Assembly: GCA_005503065.1 (NCBI GenBank)
Contig: SCOE01000024.1
Coordinates: 28,476 to 92,475 of the forward strand
DNA from: Comamonadaceae bacterium ALPHA2B
GTDB taxonomy: Bacteria; Pseudomonadota; Gammaproteobacteria; Burkholderiales; Burkholderiaceae_C
Length of the DNA stretch: 64,000 nt
Direction of reading: 5' to 3'
The translations under genes were made by a program, and so were the position numbers. Below the pieces are notes generated by a model. That model was given only the letters and a program-made list of their open reading frames with translations. It was not told the DNA's origin and made no database searches. Shown here in pieces: positions 48,639 to 56,888 of the stretch; position 1 is the stretch's first letter; each line of letters starts with the position of its first letter.

Positions 48639-50213
48639 TTACTTGACCTTGACGTTCCAGAAGAAGGGCCAGGTGGCGGGCGTGTAGCCCTCCAAGGCCG
48701 GGCTGCGCGCCGACAGGCCGCTGAACTTGCCCACGTTGACGTAGGGCACTTCGTCATAGACCGTCTGCTGCACCTTGCCCCACAGCACGCCGCGCTTGGC
48801 CGGATCGGGCTCGGCATTGAAGGCGGCCAGCGCCGACTGCTTGGCCGGCGTGTCCCACCAGCCCGGGGCGCCGTCGCCCAGCTGCGGCGGCGAGAGCATG
48901 GGCTCGGGGAACTGGCCGGAGTGGGTCACGTAGATGTCCCACAGCTTGGGGTCGTTGCGGCGCTGCACCAGCGTGGCCCAGTCGACCACGTTCAGCTCCA
49001 CCTTGAAGCCGGCGCGCTTGAGCTGCTCGGCCATGAGCAGCGCCATGTTGTAGTGGAAGTCGTACTGCCGGCTGGTGAGCACGCGCACGGGGTCGCCCTT
49101 GTAGCCGGCCTTGGCCGCCTGCTCCTTGGACTTGGGCGCATTGCGCTGGTTGTACAGCTCGGTGCCGGCTGTCGAATAGAAGGGCGAGCCCTTGGGGAAG
49201 TGGTTGCCCTCGGCGGTGAAGAAGCGGGTGTCGCCGAAGCCGGCGGCCAGCATCTCGCCCTCGCCCAGCGCGGTCTGCACCGCCTGCCGCAGCGGCTGGC
49301 TGGCCATCACGCCTTCCTTGGTGTTGAACACCAGGTAGGGAAAGCCGAAGGCCGGCGTCATGACCGGCACCGTCTTGCCGGTGGCCTTCTCCAGCCGCGG
49401 CAGCGCTTCCGTGGGCAGCAGGTCGGCGAAGTCGTACTGGCCGGCCAGGGCGCCTTCGACGCGGGTGTTGGCATTGGGCACGGGCACGAAGCGCAGCTCG
49501 CGGATCAATGCCTCGCGCTTGCCGCCGTAGCCGTTGGCGGGCTCCTTGCGGGCGCTGTACTTGTCGAAGCGCTCCAGCAGCAGGTACTGGTCGGGCCGGC
49601 GCTCCTTGAACCTGTAGGGGCCGGTGCCCACGAAGTCCTTCAGCGGCGTGGCGATGGAATCCTTGGCCATGATGGCCGCCATGCCGCTGGGCAGCGCCAA
49701 TTGGGCGAGCAGCGGGGCATAGGGCGCGGTGAGCGCGATCTCGACCGTGGCGGGGCCCTTGGCCTGGACGTGCGCCAGCTGCTTGCCCACGGCCTTGCCG
49801 CGCGGCGACTGCTCGATCCAGCGCTGCAGGCTGGCCACCACGTCGTCGGCGTTGAGTTCGCGGCCGTTGTGCAGCATCACGCCCTTGCGCAGCGCGATGG
49901 TGTAGACCTTGCCGTCGGCAGAGATCTTCGGGGCAGCCTCGGCCAGCATGGGCACCACGTTCCACTTGCCGTCGAAGGTGTAGAGCGTCTCGTAGACGTG
50001 CTGCATGATGGTGCCCACCAGGTCGGCGGTGGAGGCCATCGGGTCCAGCGTCTGCGGCTCCGCGACCATGGCGAGCGTCGCGTGGTCGCGGCCGGCGGGC
50101 TGGGCATGCACCAGGCCGGCACAGGGCAGCAGGAAAGCGGCAGCCAGGAGGCTGCGGCGCGCCAGGCTCATCCCGGATCGGGCGGCGGGAACGGGGGCGA
50201 AACGGTGGGGCAT
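48639..50213 (-). CDS. Dipeptide/peptide-type ABC transporter binding protein (family 5)
   Basis: 524 residues. A long leader with an Arg-Arg pair and a hydrophobic core is cut near HAQP. The mature part begins ATLAMVAEPQTLDPMASTADLVGTIMQHVYETLYTFD, the SBP family 5 signature. The ATG at 50213 is fixed by GAGGAG six bases upstream. It is the first gene of the leftward island operon and would capture peptides, acylated amino acids or glutathione-like compounds. Given the enzymes downstream, a D-amino-acid conjugate is the best guess. Confidence 0.9.
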   Translation of the reverse strand: MPHRFAPVPAARSGMSLARRSLLAAAFLLPCAGLVHAQPAGRDHATLAMVAEPQTLDPMASTADLVGTIMQHVYETLYTFDGKWNVVPMLAEAAPKISADGKVYTIALRKGVMLHNGRELNADDVVASLQRWIEQSPRGKAVGKQLAHVQAKGPATVEIALTAPYAPLLAQLALPSGMAAIMAKDSIATPLKDFVGTGPYRFKERRPDQYLLLERFDKYSARKEPANGYGGKREALIRELRFVPVPNANTRVEGALAGQYDFADLLPTEALPRLEKATGKTVPVMTPAFGFPYLVFNTKEGVMASQPLRQAVQTALGEGEMLAAGFGDTRFFTAEGNHFPKGSPFYSTAGTELYNQRNAPKSKEQAAKAGYKGDPVRVLTSRQYDFHYNMALLMAEQLKRAGFKVELNVVDWATLVQRRNDPKLWDIYVTHSGQFPEPMLSPPQLGDGAPGWWDTPAKQSALAAFNAEPDPAKRGVLWGKVQQTVYDEVPYVNVGKFSGLSARSPALEGYTPATWPFFWNVKVK

Positions 50214-50248
50214 CGGAACTCCTCGATCGGTGGCATGCACCAAGAAAG

Positions 50249-50263
50249 TGAAAGTTTTTTTCA
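50249..50263. promoter_or_regulatory. RpiR-type palindrome 1 (TGAAA-N5-TTTCA)
   Basis: TGAAAGTTTTTTTCA lies 36 bases upstream of the binding-protein ATG. The same half-sites and spacing recur at 50323-50337, 74 bases away, about seven helical turns. Confidence 0.7.
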
Positions 50264-50322
50264 GCTGAAGCGCAGATTAGCGGTCACACGCAGCATCCAT
50301 GCCAGTATTTACCCCAGTGATC

Positions 50323-50337
50323 TGAAATCCAATTTCA
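50323..50337. promoter_or_regulatory. RpiR-type palindrome 2 (TGAAA-N5-TTTCA)
   Basis: TGAAATCCAATTTCA is a perfect palindrome apart from its central base, 46 bases before the ridA ATG. It matches site 1 in half-sites and spacing, so one regulator probably controls both directions. Confidence 0.72.
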
Positions 50338-50382
50338 ATACGAGCCTAAACTGCCGGCTTGTTCTTGAAAGGAATTCTTTCC

Positions 50383-50772
50383 ATGCCACTCGAATACCTC
50401 GGCCTGCCGCCCGTCGCCTCCGACCGCCAGGCGCGTCCTCTGTCGCCCGCCGTGCGCGCCGGCGATTTCGTCTACGTCTCCGGCCAGGTACCCGTCAATG
50501 CCGAGGGCGAACTCGTGGTGGGCGGCATCGAGGCCCAGACCCGCCAGGTCATGGACAACATCCGCGCTGCCCTCGCGCTGGCCGACGCGGGTTTCGAGGA
50601 CGTTTGCAAGTGCACCGTGTGGCTGCAGGACGCGCGCGACTTCGGTGCCTTCAACCGCGTCTACATGAGCTACTTCCCCGACGGCAAGCCGGCCCGCTCG
50701 ACGACCGAGGCGCGTCTGATGATCGACGCCAAGGTCGAGATCGACGTCATCGCGTACAAGCCGCGCGGCTAG
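50383..50772 (+). CDS. ridA: RidA-family enamine/imine deaminase
   Basis: 129 residues. GDFVYVSGQVPVNAEGELVVGG, the conserved R105 (KPARSTTEARLM) and the following strand match RidA, whose Arg binds the carboxylate of 2-aminoacrylate-type enamines. RidA speeds hydrolysis of these reactive products of PLP-dependent dehydratases. It is divergent from the D-amino-acid island with shared palindromes, which fits a role in clearing the enamine made by the PLP enzyme at 43636. The ATG at 50383 has AAAGGA upstream; an in-frame upstream ATG at 50359 is less likely. Confidence 0.92.
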   Translation: MPLEYLGLPPVASDRQARPLSPAVRAGDFVYVSGQVPVNAEGELVVGGIEAQTRQVMDNIRAALALADAGFEDVCKCTVWLQDARDFGAFNRVYMSYFPDGKPARSTTEARLMIDAKVEIDVIAYKPRG

Positions 50773-50779
50773 GCACGAA

Positions 50780-51340
50780 CTACCGCGCGGCGCGCGCGCG
50801 CCACAGGGCTTCGGCACGTGCCAGGTCGTCCAGCGTGTCGATGTCGGTGACAGTGCCGGCGTCGTCCGTCTCGACGTCCGCTACAGAATTCATAGCACGC
50901 TGCGCCCGCAGGACGGGCGCTGCACCCTGATTTCCTTCCAGGGCCAGCAAGGCATCGCGACACGCAGCGCCAAAGCCCACGGGATGACCGCGCTGTCCCG
51001 CGCGCACGGGCTGCGCGGCGGTCACGCCTGGCCGGCCCAGAGCGGCGGCAACGTGCTGCAACGTGGCGGGCTGCACCAGCGGCAGGTCGGCCGGCAGCAC
51101 GAGCCAGCCGGGGGCGTCGGCCGTCGCGCGCACCGCGGCGGCGATCGAGTCGCCCATGCCGGGGTGGCCGATGTCCTCGACATGCCACGGCAGGCCGCTG
51201 GCCTGCACTGCCGCCAGCGTGTGCGCCATCACGGGCCGGTCGCCCAGCAACGCCTGCAGCTTGTGCACGGTGCCGCCCGAGGCGCGAAAGCGCTCGCCCC
51301 GGCCGGAGGCGAGCACGAGTACGACGGGAAGGGCGCGCAT
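50780..51340 (-). CDS. MobA-like nucleotidyltransferase (molybdenum-cofactor type)
   Basis: 186 residues. LASGRGERFRASGGTVHKL is the nucleotide-binding loop and Lys of the MobA/MocA family, LPADLPLV holds the metal Asp, and TDIDTLDDLARAE is the normal C-terminal motif. Relatives transfer CMP or GMP to molybdopterin. Residues 136-154 are encoded by a 55-bp repeat read in the reverse direction, in the region where relatives usually have a GDxGAR-like motif. The gene's ATG overlaps the bestrophin stop. Whether it is active is uncertain. Confidence 0.78.
   Translation of the reverse strand: MRALPVVLVLASGRGERFRASGGTVHKLQALLGDRPVMAHTLAAVQASGLPWHVEDIGHPGMGDSIAAAVRATADAPGWLVLPADLPLVQPATLQHVAAALGRPGVTAAQPVRAGQRGHPVGFGAACRDALLALEGNQGAAPVLRAQRAMNSVADVETDDAGTVTDIDTLDDLARAEALWRARAAR
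50880..50934 (+). repeat. 55-bp interspersed repeat (family A), copy 4, inside the MobA-like gene
   Basis: GCTACAGAATTCATAGCACG opens it, then GCGCCCGC-AGGAC-GGGCGC and TGCACCCTGATTTC. Its length is again 55 bases. It keeps the host gene's reading frame open on the minus strand. Confidence 0.8.
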
Positions 51341-52251
51341 CACGTGAGGACGAAGTTCCGCGGCTGCGGCTGCGGCGGCCAGTCGGTGTCGCCCAGGCTC
51401 TCGCGCAGCGAGGTCTCGATGGTCCAGCAGATGGCATCGAGCGCGAGGTCGTTGGGCGAGTCGCCGAAGGGCTCCTCGATCTCGTGGCCCAGCGCCTCCA
51501 GCGCGAAGAAGGTGTAGGCCACCAGGGTCACGATCACCGGCGTCATCGGTCCGATCGAATCGACCAGGCCGAAGGGCAGCAGCAGGCAGTACAGGTAGAT
51601 CGTGCGGTGGATGATGACGCTGTAGGTGAAGGGGATCGGCGTGCTCGCGAGCCGCTCGCAACCGCCCACGGCGACACCGATCTGGTCGAGCGGCCGCTCC
51701 AGCGCCGGCACGACGGCCGGGTCGACGCGGCCCTGCCGCCGCTGGTCGCGCAGCCACTCGCCGGCCATCTGCAGCAGCATCGCGGGCCGGTAGCGCGCAG
51801 CCGTCACACGTTCTGCCTCGACCGGCGGCAGCAGGCGCGCCAGGTCGGCCGCCGGGTCGGTACCGCGCAACTGGTGGCGCAGCGCATGCACCAGCGCCAT
51901 GAGGCGCAGCGCCAGCAGGCGCGCATCGCCACCGCCCTCGACCAACGTGAGCGCCTGCCGCACGGCGGCGCGGCATTCGATCAGCAGCGAGCCCCAGAGG
52001 ACGCGGGCTTCCCACCAGCGGCTGTAGCTCGTGCTGTTGCGAAAGCCCAGGAAGATCGCGAGCGTGAGCCCGATCAGCGAGAAGGGCACGAAGTTCATCG
52101 GCACCTTCCAGCGCAGCACCTGGCCGTGGAGCAGCGTCACGATGATCGCCAGTGCGAGCGTCACGGCCAGCTGCGGCAGGATCTGCGACAGGATCGAGCC
52201 GCGCCAGACGAAGAGCAGGCGCAGCCAGTGCGGGCGGGGGCGGACGATCAT
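51340..52251 (-). CDS. Bestrophin-family (UPF0187) channel protein
   Basis: 303 residues. [21 protein letters not shown] is the classical bestrophin start, followed by [15 protein letters not shown] and the C-terminal [15 protein letters not shown], all family hallmarks. Four hydrophobic helices form a pentameric anion or cation channel in bacterial relatives. The ATG at 52251 is chosen over one 27 bases further up. It is divergent from pdxH and overlaps the MobA-like gene by one base. Confidence 0.92.
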   Translation of the reverse strand: MIVRPRPHWLRLLFVWRGSILSQILPQLAVTLALAIIVTLLHGQVLRWKVPMNFVPFSLIGLTLAIFLGFRNSTSYSRWWEARVLWGSLLIECRAAVRQALTLVEGGGDARLLALRLMALVHALRHQLRGTDPAADLARLLPPVEAERVTAARYRPAMLLQMAGEWLRDQRRQGRVDPAVVPALERPLDQIGVAVGGCERLASTPIPFTYSVIIHRTIYLYCLLLPFGLVDSIGPMTPVIVTLVAYTFFALEALGHEIEEPFGDSPNDLALDAICWTIETSLRESLGDTDWPPQPQPRNFVLT

Positions 52252-52307
52252 GGGCCGCTGGATGTTACGCGGCGGCACGCGGCAGGCGCAGCCCGCACAA
52301 TGGCGCC

Positions 52308-52955
52308 ATGAGCGATCTGCAGAATTCCCTGGCCGCCCTGCGTAAGAGCTACGAGCGCGCCGAACTCGGCGAGAGCCACAGCGCGGCCGACCCGCTGGAC
52401 CAGTTCGAGCGCTGGCTCGGCGAGGCCGTGAGCGCCCAGGTGCCCGAGCCCAACGCCATGACGCTGGCCACCGTCGGCAGCGACCTGCGGCCTTCCACGC
52501 GCATCGTGCTGATCAAGGGCTACGACGCGCGCGGCATCGTCTGGTACACCAACTACGACAGCCGCAAGGGCCAGGAGCTGGCGGGCAACCCCTTCGCGGC
52601 GCTGCAGTTCCACTGGGTCGAGCTCGAGCGCGTGGTGCGCATCGAAGGCCGCGTCGAGAAAGCCGGCGCCGAGGAGAGCGACGCCTACTTCGCCAGCCGC
52701 CCGCTCGATTCGCGCATCGGCGCGTGGGCCAGTCCGCAGAGCCAGGTGATCCCGGGGCGCGAGACGCTGATCAAGAACGCCGCCCTCTACGGCGCGAAGT
52801 TCCTGCTCGCGCCGCCACGTCCGCCGCACTGGGGCGGCTACCGCCTGGTGCCCGACCGCTGGGAGTTCTGGCAGGGCCGCAAGAGCCGGCTGCATGACCG
52901 GCTGCGCTACCGGCGCGAGGACGGCACGTGGCTGCGCGAGCGCCTCGCACCGTGA
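52308..52955 (+). CDS. pdxH: Pyridoxamine/pyridoxine 5'-phosphate oxidase
   Basis: 215 residues, against 218 in E. coli. [27 protein letters not shown] contains the FMN-binding residues, and [24 protein letters not shown] is the PdxH signature. It makes PLP, the cofactor for the D-amino-acid enzyme nearby, although it is a housekeeping gene and the closeness may be chance. The ATG at 52308 matches the usual N-terminus; there is no strong Shine-Dalgarno. Confidence 0.96.
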   Translation: MSDLQNSLAALRKSYERAELGESHSAADPLDQFERWLGEAVSAQVPEPNAMTLATVGSDLRPSTRIVLIKGYDARGIVWYTNYDSRKGQELAGNPFAALQFHWVELERVVRIEGRVEKAGAEESDAYFASRPLDSRIGAWASPQSQVIPGRETLIKNAALYGAKFLLAPPRPPHWGGYRLVPDRWEFWQGRKSRLHDRLRYRREDGTWLRERLAP

Positions 52956-52968
52956 GCGCCGGCACGGC

Positions 52969-53023
52969 GCTATCGGTTTTGTAGCAAGCGGTGCCCGTCC
53001 GGCGGGCGTTGCAGGCACTTTTC
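52969..53023 (+). repeat. 55-bp interspersed repeat (family A), copy 5
   Basis: GCTATCGGTTTTGTAGCAAG, then GTGCCCGTCCGGCGGGCG and TTGCAGGCACTTTTC. It occupies most of the gap between the convergent pdxH and AEC genes without touching either. Confidence 0.78.
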
Positions 53024-53033
53024 GCTCGATACT

Positions 53034-54002
53034 TTAACCTGCAGCGAGCCGGGCCGCACCCGCCAGCGCGAGCGACACCGTGGCCAGCGCCAGCACCGCG
53101 GACACCACCACGCTGGCCGTGACCAGTTCCTCTGCCACCCGGTAGCGCTGCGCGAACATGAAAACGTTCGCACCGATGGGCATCGACGCCGCCACGACCA
53201 TCACCGCGAGTGGCAGCCCGTGCACGCCGAGCAGCGTGCCGATGGCCAGCACGCCCAGCGGATGGGCGACGTTCTTGACCAGCGCCTGCACCGTGGCGCC
53301 GCGCAGGTGCAGGCCCACCGGTGTCTGCGCGAGCGTGATGCCCACCAGCACCAGCGCGATCGGGCTGAAGGCCTGCCCGAGCAGCGCCAGCGGCTTGTCG
53401 ATCACCTCGGGCAGCGTCCAGCCGGTCTGGGCGAAGGCGAGGCCGGCGATGACCGGCAGCACGACCGGATGCAGGATGGCGTTGCGCAGCGCGCGCCCCA
53501 CGGTGGCGGCGATGCGGTGGCGCCCGCCTCCGGCGGCGCCCTGCACCTCTCGCGCCGCGGCCAGCTCCAGCACCACGGTGGCGCCAGTCAGCAGGATCAG
53601 GGAGTGCAGCGACACCAGCGTCAGCAGGACCACCATGCCGGGGGCGCCGTAGGCCAGGCCGATCAACGGGATGCCGATCATCACGGTGTTGCTGTAGGTG
53701 TTGGCCAGCGCGAGCACGGCCGCCTCGCGGTTGAAGCCGCGCAGGGCCAGCGTGGCCGCGTAGAGCAGACCGGCGGTGATGAAGTAGGCCGCCACCGGCC
53801 GGAGGCTGAGCTGCTGCACCTGCACCGTGCTCATCGAACGGAACAGCAGCGCCGGCGCCAGCAGCAGGAAGATCAGGTTCGACAGCTCGCGCACCGCCGC
53901 CCCGCCGATCCAGCCGCGCCGCCCCGCCACCCACCCGACGGCGATCAGCAGAACGACGGGCAGCAGCGCGGTGACGACGGGCGAATTCACGGCCGGGAGC
54001 AT
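53034..54002 (-). CDS. AEC-family transporter (auxin-efflux-carrier type)
   Basis: 322 residues with about 10 helices. NLIFLLLAPALLFRSMS in helix 2, ALANTYSNTVMIGIPL in the middle and ASMPIGANVFMFAQRY near the C-terminus are typical of bacterial AEC carriers such as the malate permease MleP. It should move a small organic acid. It is convergent with pdxH, with a 55-bp repeat in the gap, and 137 bases downstream of the TonB receptor stop. Confidence 0.88.
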   Translation of the reverse strand: MLPAVNSPVVTALLPVVLLIAVGWVAGRRGWIGGAAVRELSNLIFLLLAPALLFRSMSTVQVQQLSLRPVAAYFITAGLLYAATLALRGFNREAAVLALANTYSNTVMIGIPLIGLAYGAPGMVVLLTLVSLHSLILLTGATVVLELAAAREVQGAAGGGRHRIAATVGRALRNAILHPVVLPVIAGLAFAQTGWTLPEVIDKPLALLGQAFSPIALVLVGITLAQTPVGLHLRGATVQALVKNVAHPLGVLAIGTLLGVHGLPLAVMVVAASMPIGANVFMFAQRYRVAEELVTASVVVSAVLALATVSLALAGAARLAAG

Positions 54003-54029
54003 ACCGGGCGGTAGCAGGCCCGCCTCGGC

Positions 54030-54117
54030 CTGTCCTGAGCCTGTCGAAGGGGCCTGGCATGAGCCTGTCGAAGGATCGAAGCGCTGCGCGGGACTTCGAC
54101 AAGCTCAGTCCGAACGG
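54030..54117. repeat. REP-like inverted repeat cluster
   Basis: GAGCCTGTCGAAGG occurs at 54037-54050 and 54061-54074, and an inverted form CTTCGACAAGCTCAGTCCG at 54094-54112. The units can fold into a stem. They resemble the widespread CCTTCGACAGGCTCAGG repeats of proteobacteria and occupy the gap between the TonB-receptor stop and the AEC gene start. Confidence 0.75.
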
Positions 54118-54139
54118 CCTCTTCTATTTCACCCCGGTG

Positions 54140-56296
54140 TCAGAACGTGACCCGCAGCCCCACCTTGATGCTGCGTCCCGGCAGCGGCGCCTTCGGGAAC
54201 TCGGTGGTGGTGAGGATCGACGTGGCGCTGTAGGCCAGCGCGTTGCTGAGGTTGTCGACGCGCGCGTACCACAGCAGGTTGGCGCGTTCCCAGCGCATGC
54301 GGTAGCTCAGGGCGGCGTTCCACAGCGTGTAGCCCTCGGTCTCGCGCTGGCCCATCGCCGGCACGCGATGCTGCGCGGCGTAGCGGTCGAAGCCCAGGCG
54401 CGCGGTCCAAGGCCCGCTGGCCCACACCAGCGTCGCGCCCAGGCGCGCCGGCGAGATGCGCGGCAGCGGCTCGCCGGTATCGGTGTTGGTCGCGCGCACC
54501 ACGTCGCCGCGCCACTCGAGGTCGAGCGTGCCGTTGGGCCCCCACTGGCTCAGCCCGTCGCTGCCGAAGAGGCGCAGGTTGCCGCTGGCCTCGGCGCCGG
54601 TGAAGCGCGCGCGCACGCCGCGGTACACGTACTCGGCCAACAGGTCCTGCTGCAGGTTGCCCTCCTCGTCGACCGGGTTCACCTCGCCTTCGTCGTTGCG
54701 CAGGTTGCCGGTCGCCGTCAGCCCGATGTAGTTGCGAAAGCGCGTGGTGTAGACGTTCACGGCCGCGCGGTGGGGGCCCGACTTCCATTGCACGCCGACG
54801 TCGGCGCCGTTGGACGACTCCTTCTGCAGGTTGGGGTCGCCGACCTCCCATGCGGCCGTTGCCACGTGAGGGCCGTTGGCGAAGAGCTCGTAGTCCTTGG
54901 GCGCGCGCTCGGTGTGGGCCAGGTTGGCCGTCAGCTGCCACTGCGGCGCCAGGTTGACCAGCACGCCGAACGCCGCGCTGTGCGGGTTGAAGCGCCGTTC
55001 GCCGATGGCGAAGCGGTCCACCGTCGGATCGTCCGGGTAGCCCAGCGATCGCACGCGGACCTGCTCGGTGCGCGCCCCGAAGCTGAAGCGGCCCCAGGAC
55101 ATTGGCAGTTCCTCGTACAGGAACAGCGCGTTCGAGCGCGTGCGGCTGTGCGGCGCGAAGGCCTCCTCGCCATCGGCCGCGAAGCGCGTCGATTCGCTCT
55201 GCAGCCCGATCACGCCCTGCAGCCCGCCGAGCGCGGCGATGGGCTGGTGGCGCGCCTCGATGCGCAGGTCGTTGCCGGCGTTGGAAAAGGTCGTGCCCGC
55301 CTCGGCGCCTTCGTATTCGGTGTGGCGGTACTCGGTGCGGCTGGCCTTGACGTGCACGCTGGTGAAGAAGCCGCCGGGCTTGAACTCGCCTTCGACGGCG
55401 TAACGGCGCGAGCGCATGCCGATGGTCACGTCGTCCTCGGCCACGGTGCCATAGGTGCTGCGGTATTCGCTGACCGAGGCGCCGATCCAGTTGCCGCCGC
55501 CGAGGAAGACCGTGCCGCCGAAGGCACCGCCGTCGCTGCGCGAGGCCGAGTTGCAGATGCGCCGCTGGTAGACCGGCGAGCCGGGCTTGGTGCACTCGAG
55601 CCAGGTCGGCACCGCGACGTCGTCGGCCTTGCGGCTGAAGGCGTCGGCATGCAGCACGAAGCGGTCGTTGCCGCCCTCGACCACCACGCCGCCGTTCTTT
55701 TCCTTGCTGCCGCTGGCGTAGCCGACGTCGGCGCGGCCGCCGACCTCGCCCTTCGGATCCATCGGCTCGGTCGGGATGCGGTTGTCGATCACGTTGACCA
55801 CGCCGCCGACGGCGCTGCCGCCGTACTGCAAGGCCGAGGGGCCGCGCAGCACCTCGATGCGCTCGGTGACGAGCGAGTCCATCGGCACCGCATGGTCGTA
55901 GCTCAGGGCGGAGGCGTCGGGCGCCGCGCCGCCGTTGTTGAGGATGCGGATGCGGTCGCCGTCCTGCCCGCGGATCACGGGCCGGCTGGCGTTGGGGCCG
56001 AAGTAGGTGCTGCTCACGCCGGGCAGGCCCTGCAGCGTCTCGCCGAGGGTGGATTGCGAACGAATGAGCAGCGAATCGCCCGCCAGTGCTGCGGTGGGCG
56101 CTATCGAATCCGTAGCACCGAGCGGGTTGCCGGTGACCGTGACGGTGCTGAGCATCGGCGCCGGGCCGCCGGTGGCGGGTGCCGCAACCGCGGCGGCGGA
56201 CGGTGCCGCGGAGGTGTCTGCCTGCGCGTGCGCGAGGACGGAAAAGGCGAGAAGCGTGGCCGCGCCGATGGCGTGGCGGGGGAATTGGGGGTGCAT
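54140..56296 (-). CDS. TonB-dependent outer-membrane receptor, possibly zinc or copper
   Basis: 718 residues. A signal peptide (cleaved after AHA near 24) is followed by a plug domain with STVTVTGNPLG, IRGQDGDRIRILNNGGAAPDAS and VERIEVLRGPSALQYGGSAVGGVVNV, then a 22-strand barrel ending in Phe. A large loop carries paired cysteines (CTKPGSPVYQRRIC, about residues 235-248), as in ZnuD-type metal receptors. Its upstream neighbour is a His-rich DUF2946-like protein, which supports metal transport. No Zur or Fur site is evident. Residues 60-66 come from a partial family A repeat. Confidence 0.88.
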   Translation of the reverse strand: MHPQFPRHAIGAATLLAFSVLAHAQADTSAAPSAAAVAAPATGGPAPMLSTVTVTGNPLGATDSIAPTAALAGDSLLIRSQSTLGETLQGLPGVSSTYFGPNASRPVIRGQDGDRIRILNNGGAAPDASALSYDHAVPMDSLVTERIEVLRGPSALQYGGSAVGGVVNVIDNRIPTEPMDPKGEVGGRADVGYASGSKEKNGGVVVEGGNDRFVLHADAFSRKADDVAVPTWLECTKPGSPVYQRRICNSASRSDGGAFGGTVFLGGGNWIGASVSEYRSTYGTVAEDDVTIGMRSRRYAVEGEFKPGGFFTSVHVKASRTEYRHTEYEGAEAGTTFSNAGNDLRIEARHQPIAALGGLQGVIGLQSESTRFAADGEEAFAPHSRTRSNALFLYEELPMSWGRFSFGARTEQVRVRSLGYPDDPTVDRFAIGERRFNPHSAAFGVLVNLAPQWQLTANLAHTERAPKDYELFANGPHVATAAWEVGDPNLQKESSNGADVGVQWKSGPHRAAVNVYTTRFRNYIGLTATGNLRNDEGEVNPVDEEGNLQQDLLAEYVYRGVRARFTGAEASGNLRLFGSDGLSQWGPNGTLDLEWRGDVVRATNTDTGEPLPRISPARLGATLVWASGPWTARLGFDRYAAQHRVPAMGQRETEGYTLWNAALSYRMRWERANLLWYARVDNLSNALAYSATSILTTTEFPKAPLPGRSIKVGLRVTF
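56100..56118 (+). repeat. Partial family A repeat inside the TonB receptor gene
   Basis: GCTATCGAATCCGTAGCAC matches the left 19 bases of the 55-bp repeat; the hairpin and right end are absent. It falls between the signal peptide and plug domain of the receptor. Confidence 0.45.
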
Positions 56297-56428
56297 GGAA
56301 AGCCCGTTGAATCCAGGGGTGCGCCGCACCCGGCTCCGGGGGAGCGCCGTGCGGTCGCGAAAAGGGAGATGCCGCGCAGCGCCGGCGGGCCCGTGCGAGA
56401 CGGACGCCGGACGTGCGGGCGCAGGGAT

Positions 56429-56872
56429 TCAGCGGGCGGCGGGCGGGCCGCGCGCGTCGAAGAGCAGGACCCAGCGCGCCAGCGCCTCGCCCTGCATGAA
56501 GTCGAAGACGGCGGTGGGCAGCACCACCGGCAGCACCAGCAGCGCCACCGACGGCAGCGCGCTGCCGTGCGCGAGCTGGTCGTACAGGCGGCACTGCAGG
56601 TCGCCGTCGTCGTGGCCGCCGAAGAGGGCCAGCAGGCCGTGCAGGGCCGTGCCGTGGGCATGGCCGTGCACATCGTGCGCCGCGGCGGCGTGCACGAGCG
56701 TCGTGTTCGCCGCAAGCGCCGTGGCGTGCGACACCCCCGGCAGGTGGACCGTGCGGTGCAGCAGCCCCAGCGTCGAGGCCAGGCACAGCGCCACCACCAG
56801 CAACCACGCCAGCGGCCGCAGCGCCGCGGGGCGGCGCAGGGCGGGCAAGGGGGTGGCGTGCAGCACGGTCAC
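56429..56872 (-). CDS. His-rich DUF2946-like membrane/exported protein
   Basis: 147 residues. One hydrophobic segment (about 18-38) is followed by AAHDVHGHAHG and GGHDDGDLQCRLYDQLAHG, rich in possible metal ligands (His, Asp, Cys), then a second hydrophobic segment and the end ARGPPA. This layout is like DUF2946 proteins that accompany TonB receptors for metals in beta- and gammaproteobacteria. The GTG at 56872 is the likely start, 17 bases after msrA. It probably binds a metal ion in the periplasm, but this is inferred. Confidence 0.65.
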   Translation of the reverse strand: MTVLHATPLPALRRPAALRPLAWLLVVALCLASTLGLLHRTVHLPGVSHATALAANTTLVHAAAAHDVHGHAHGTALHGLLALFGGHDDGDLQCRLYDQLAHGSALPSVALLVLPVVLPTAVFDFMQGEALARWVLLFDARGPPAAR

Positions 56873-56888
56873 GGCGGCGTCGGTCCCG

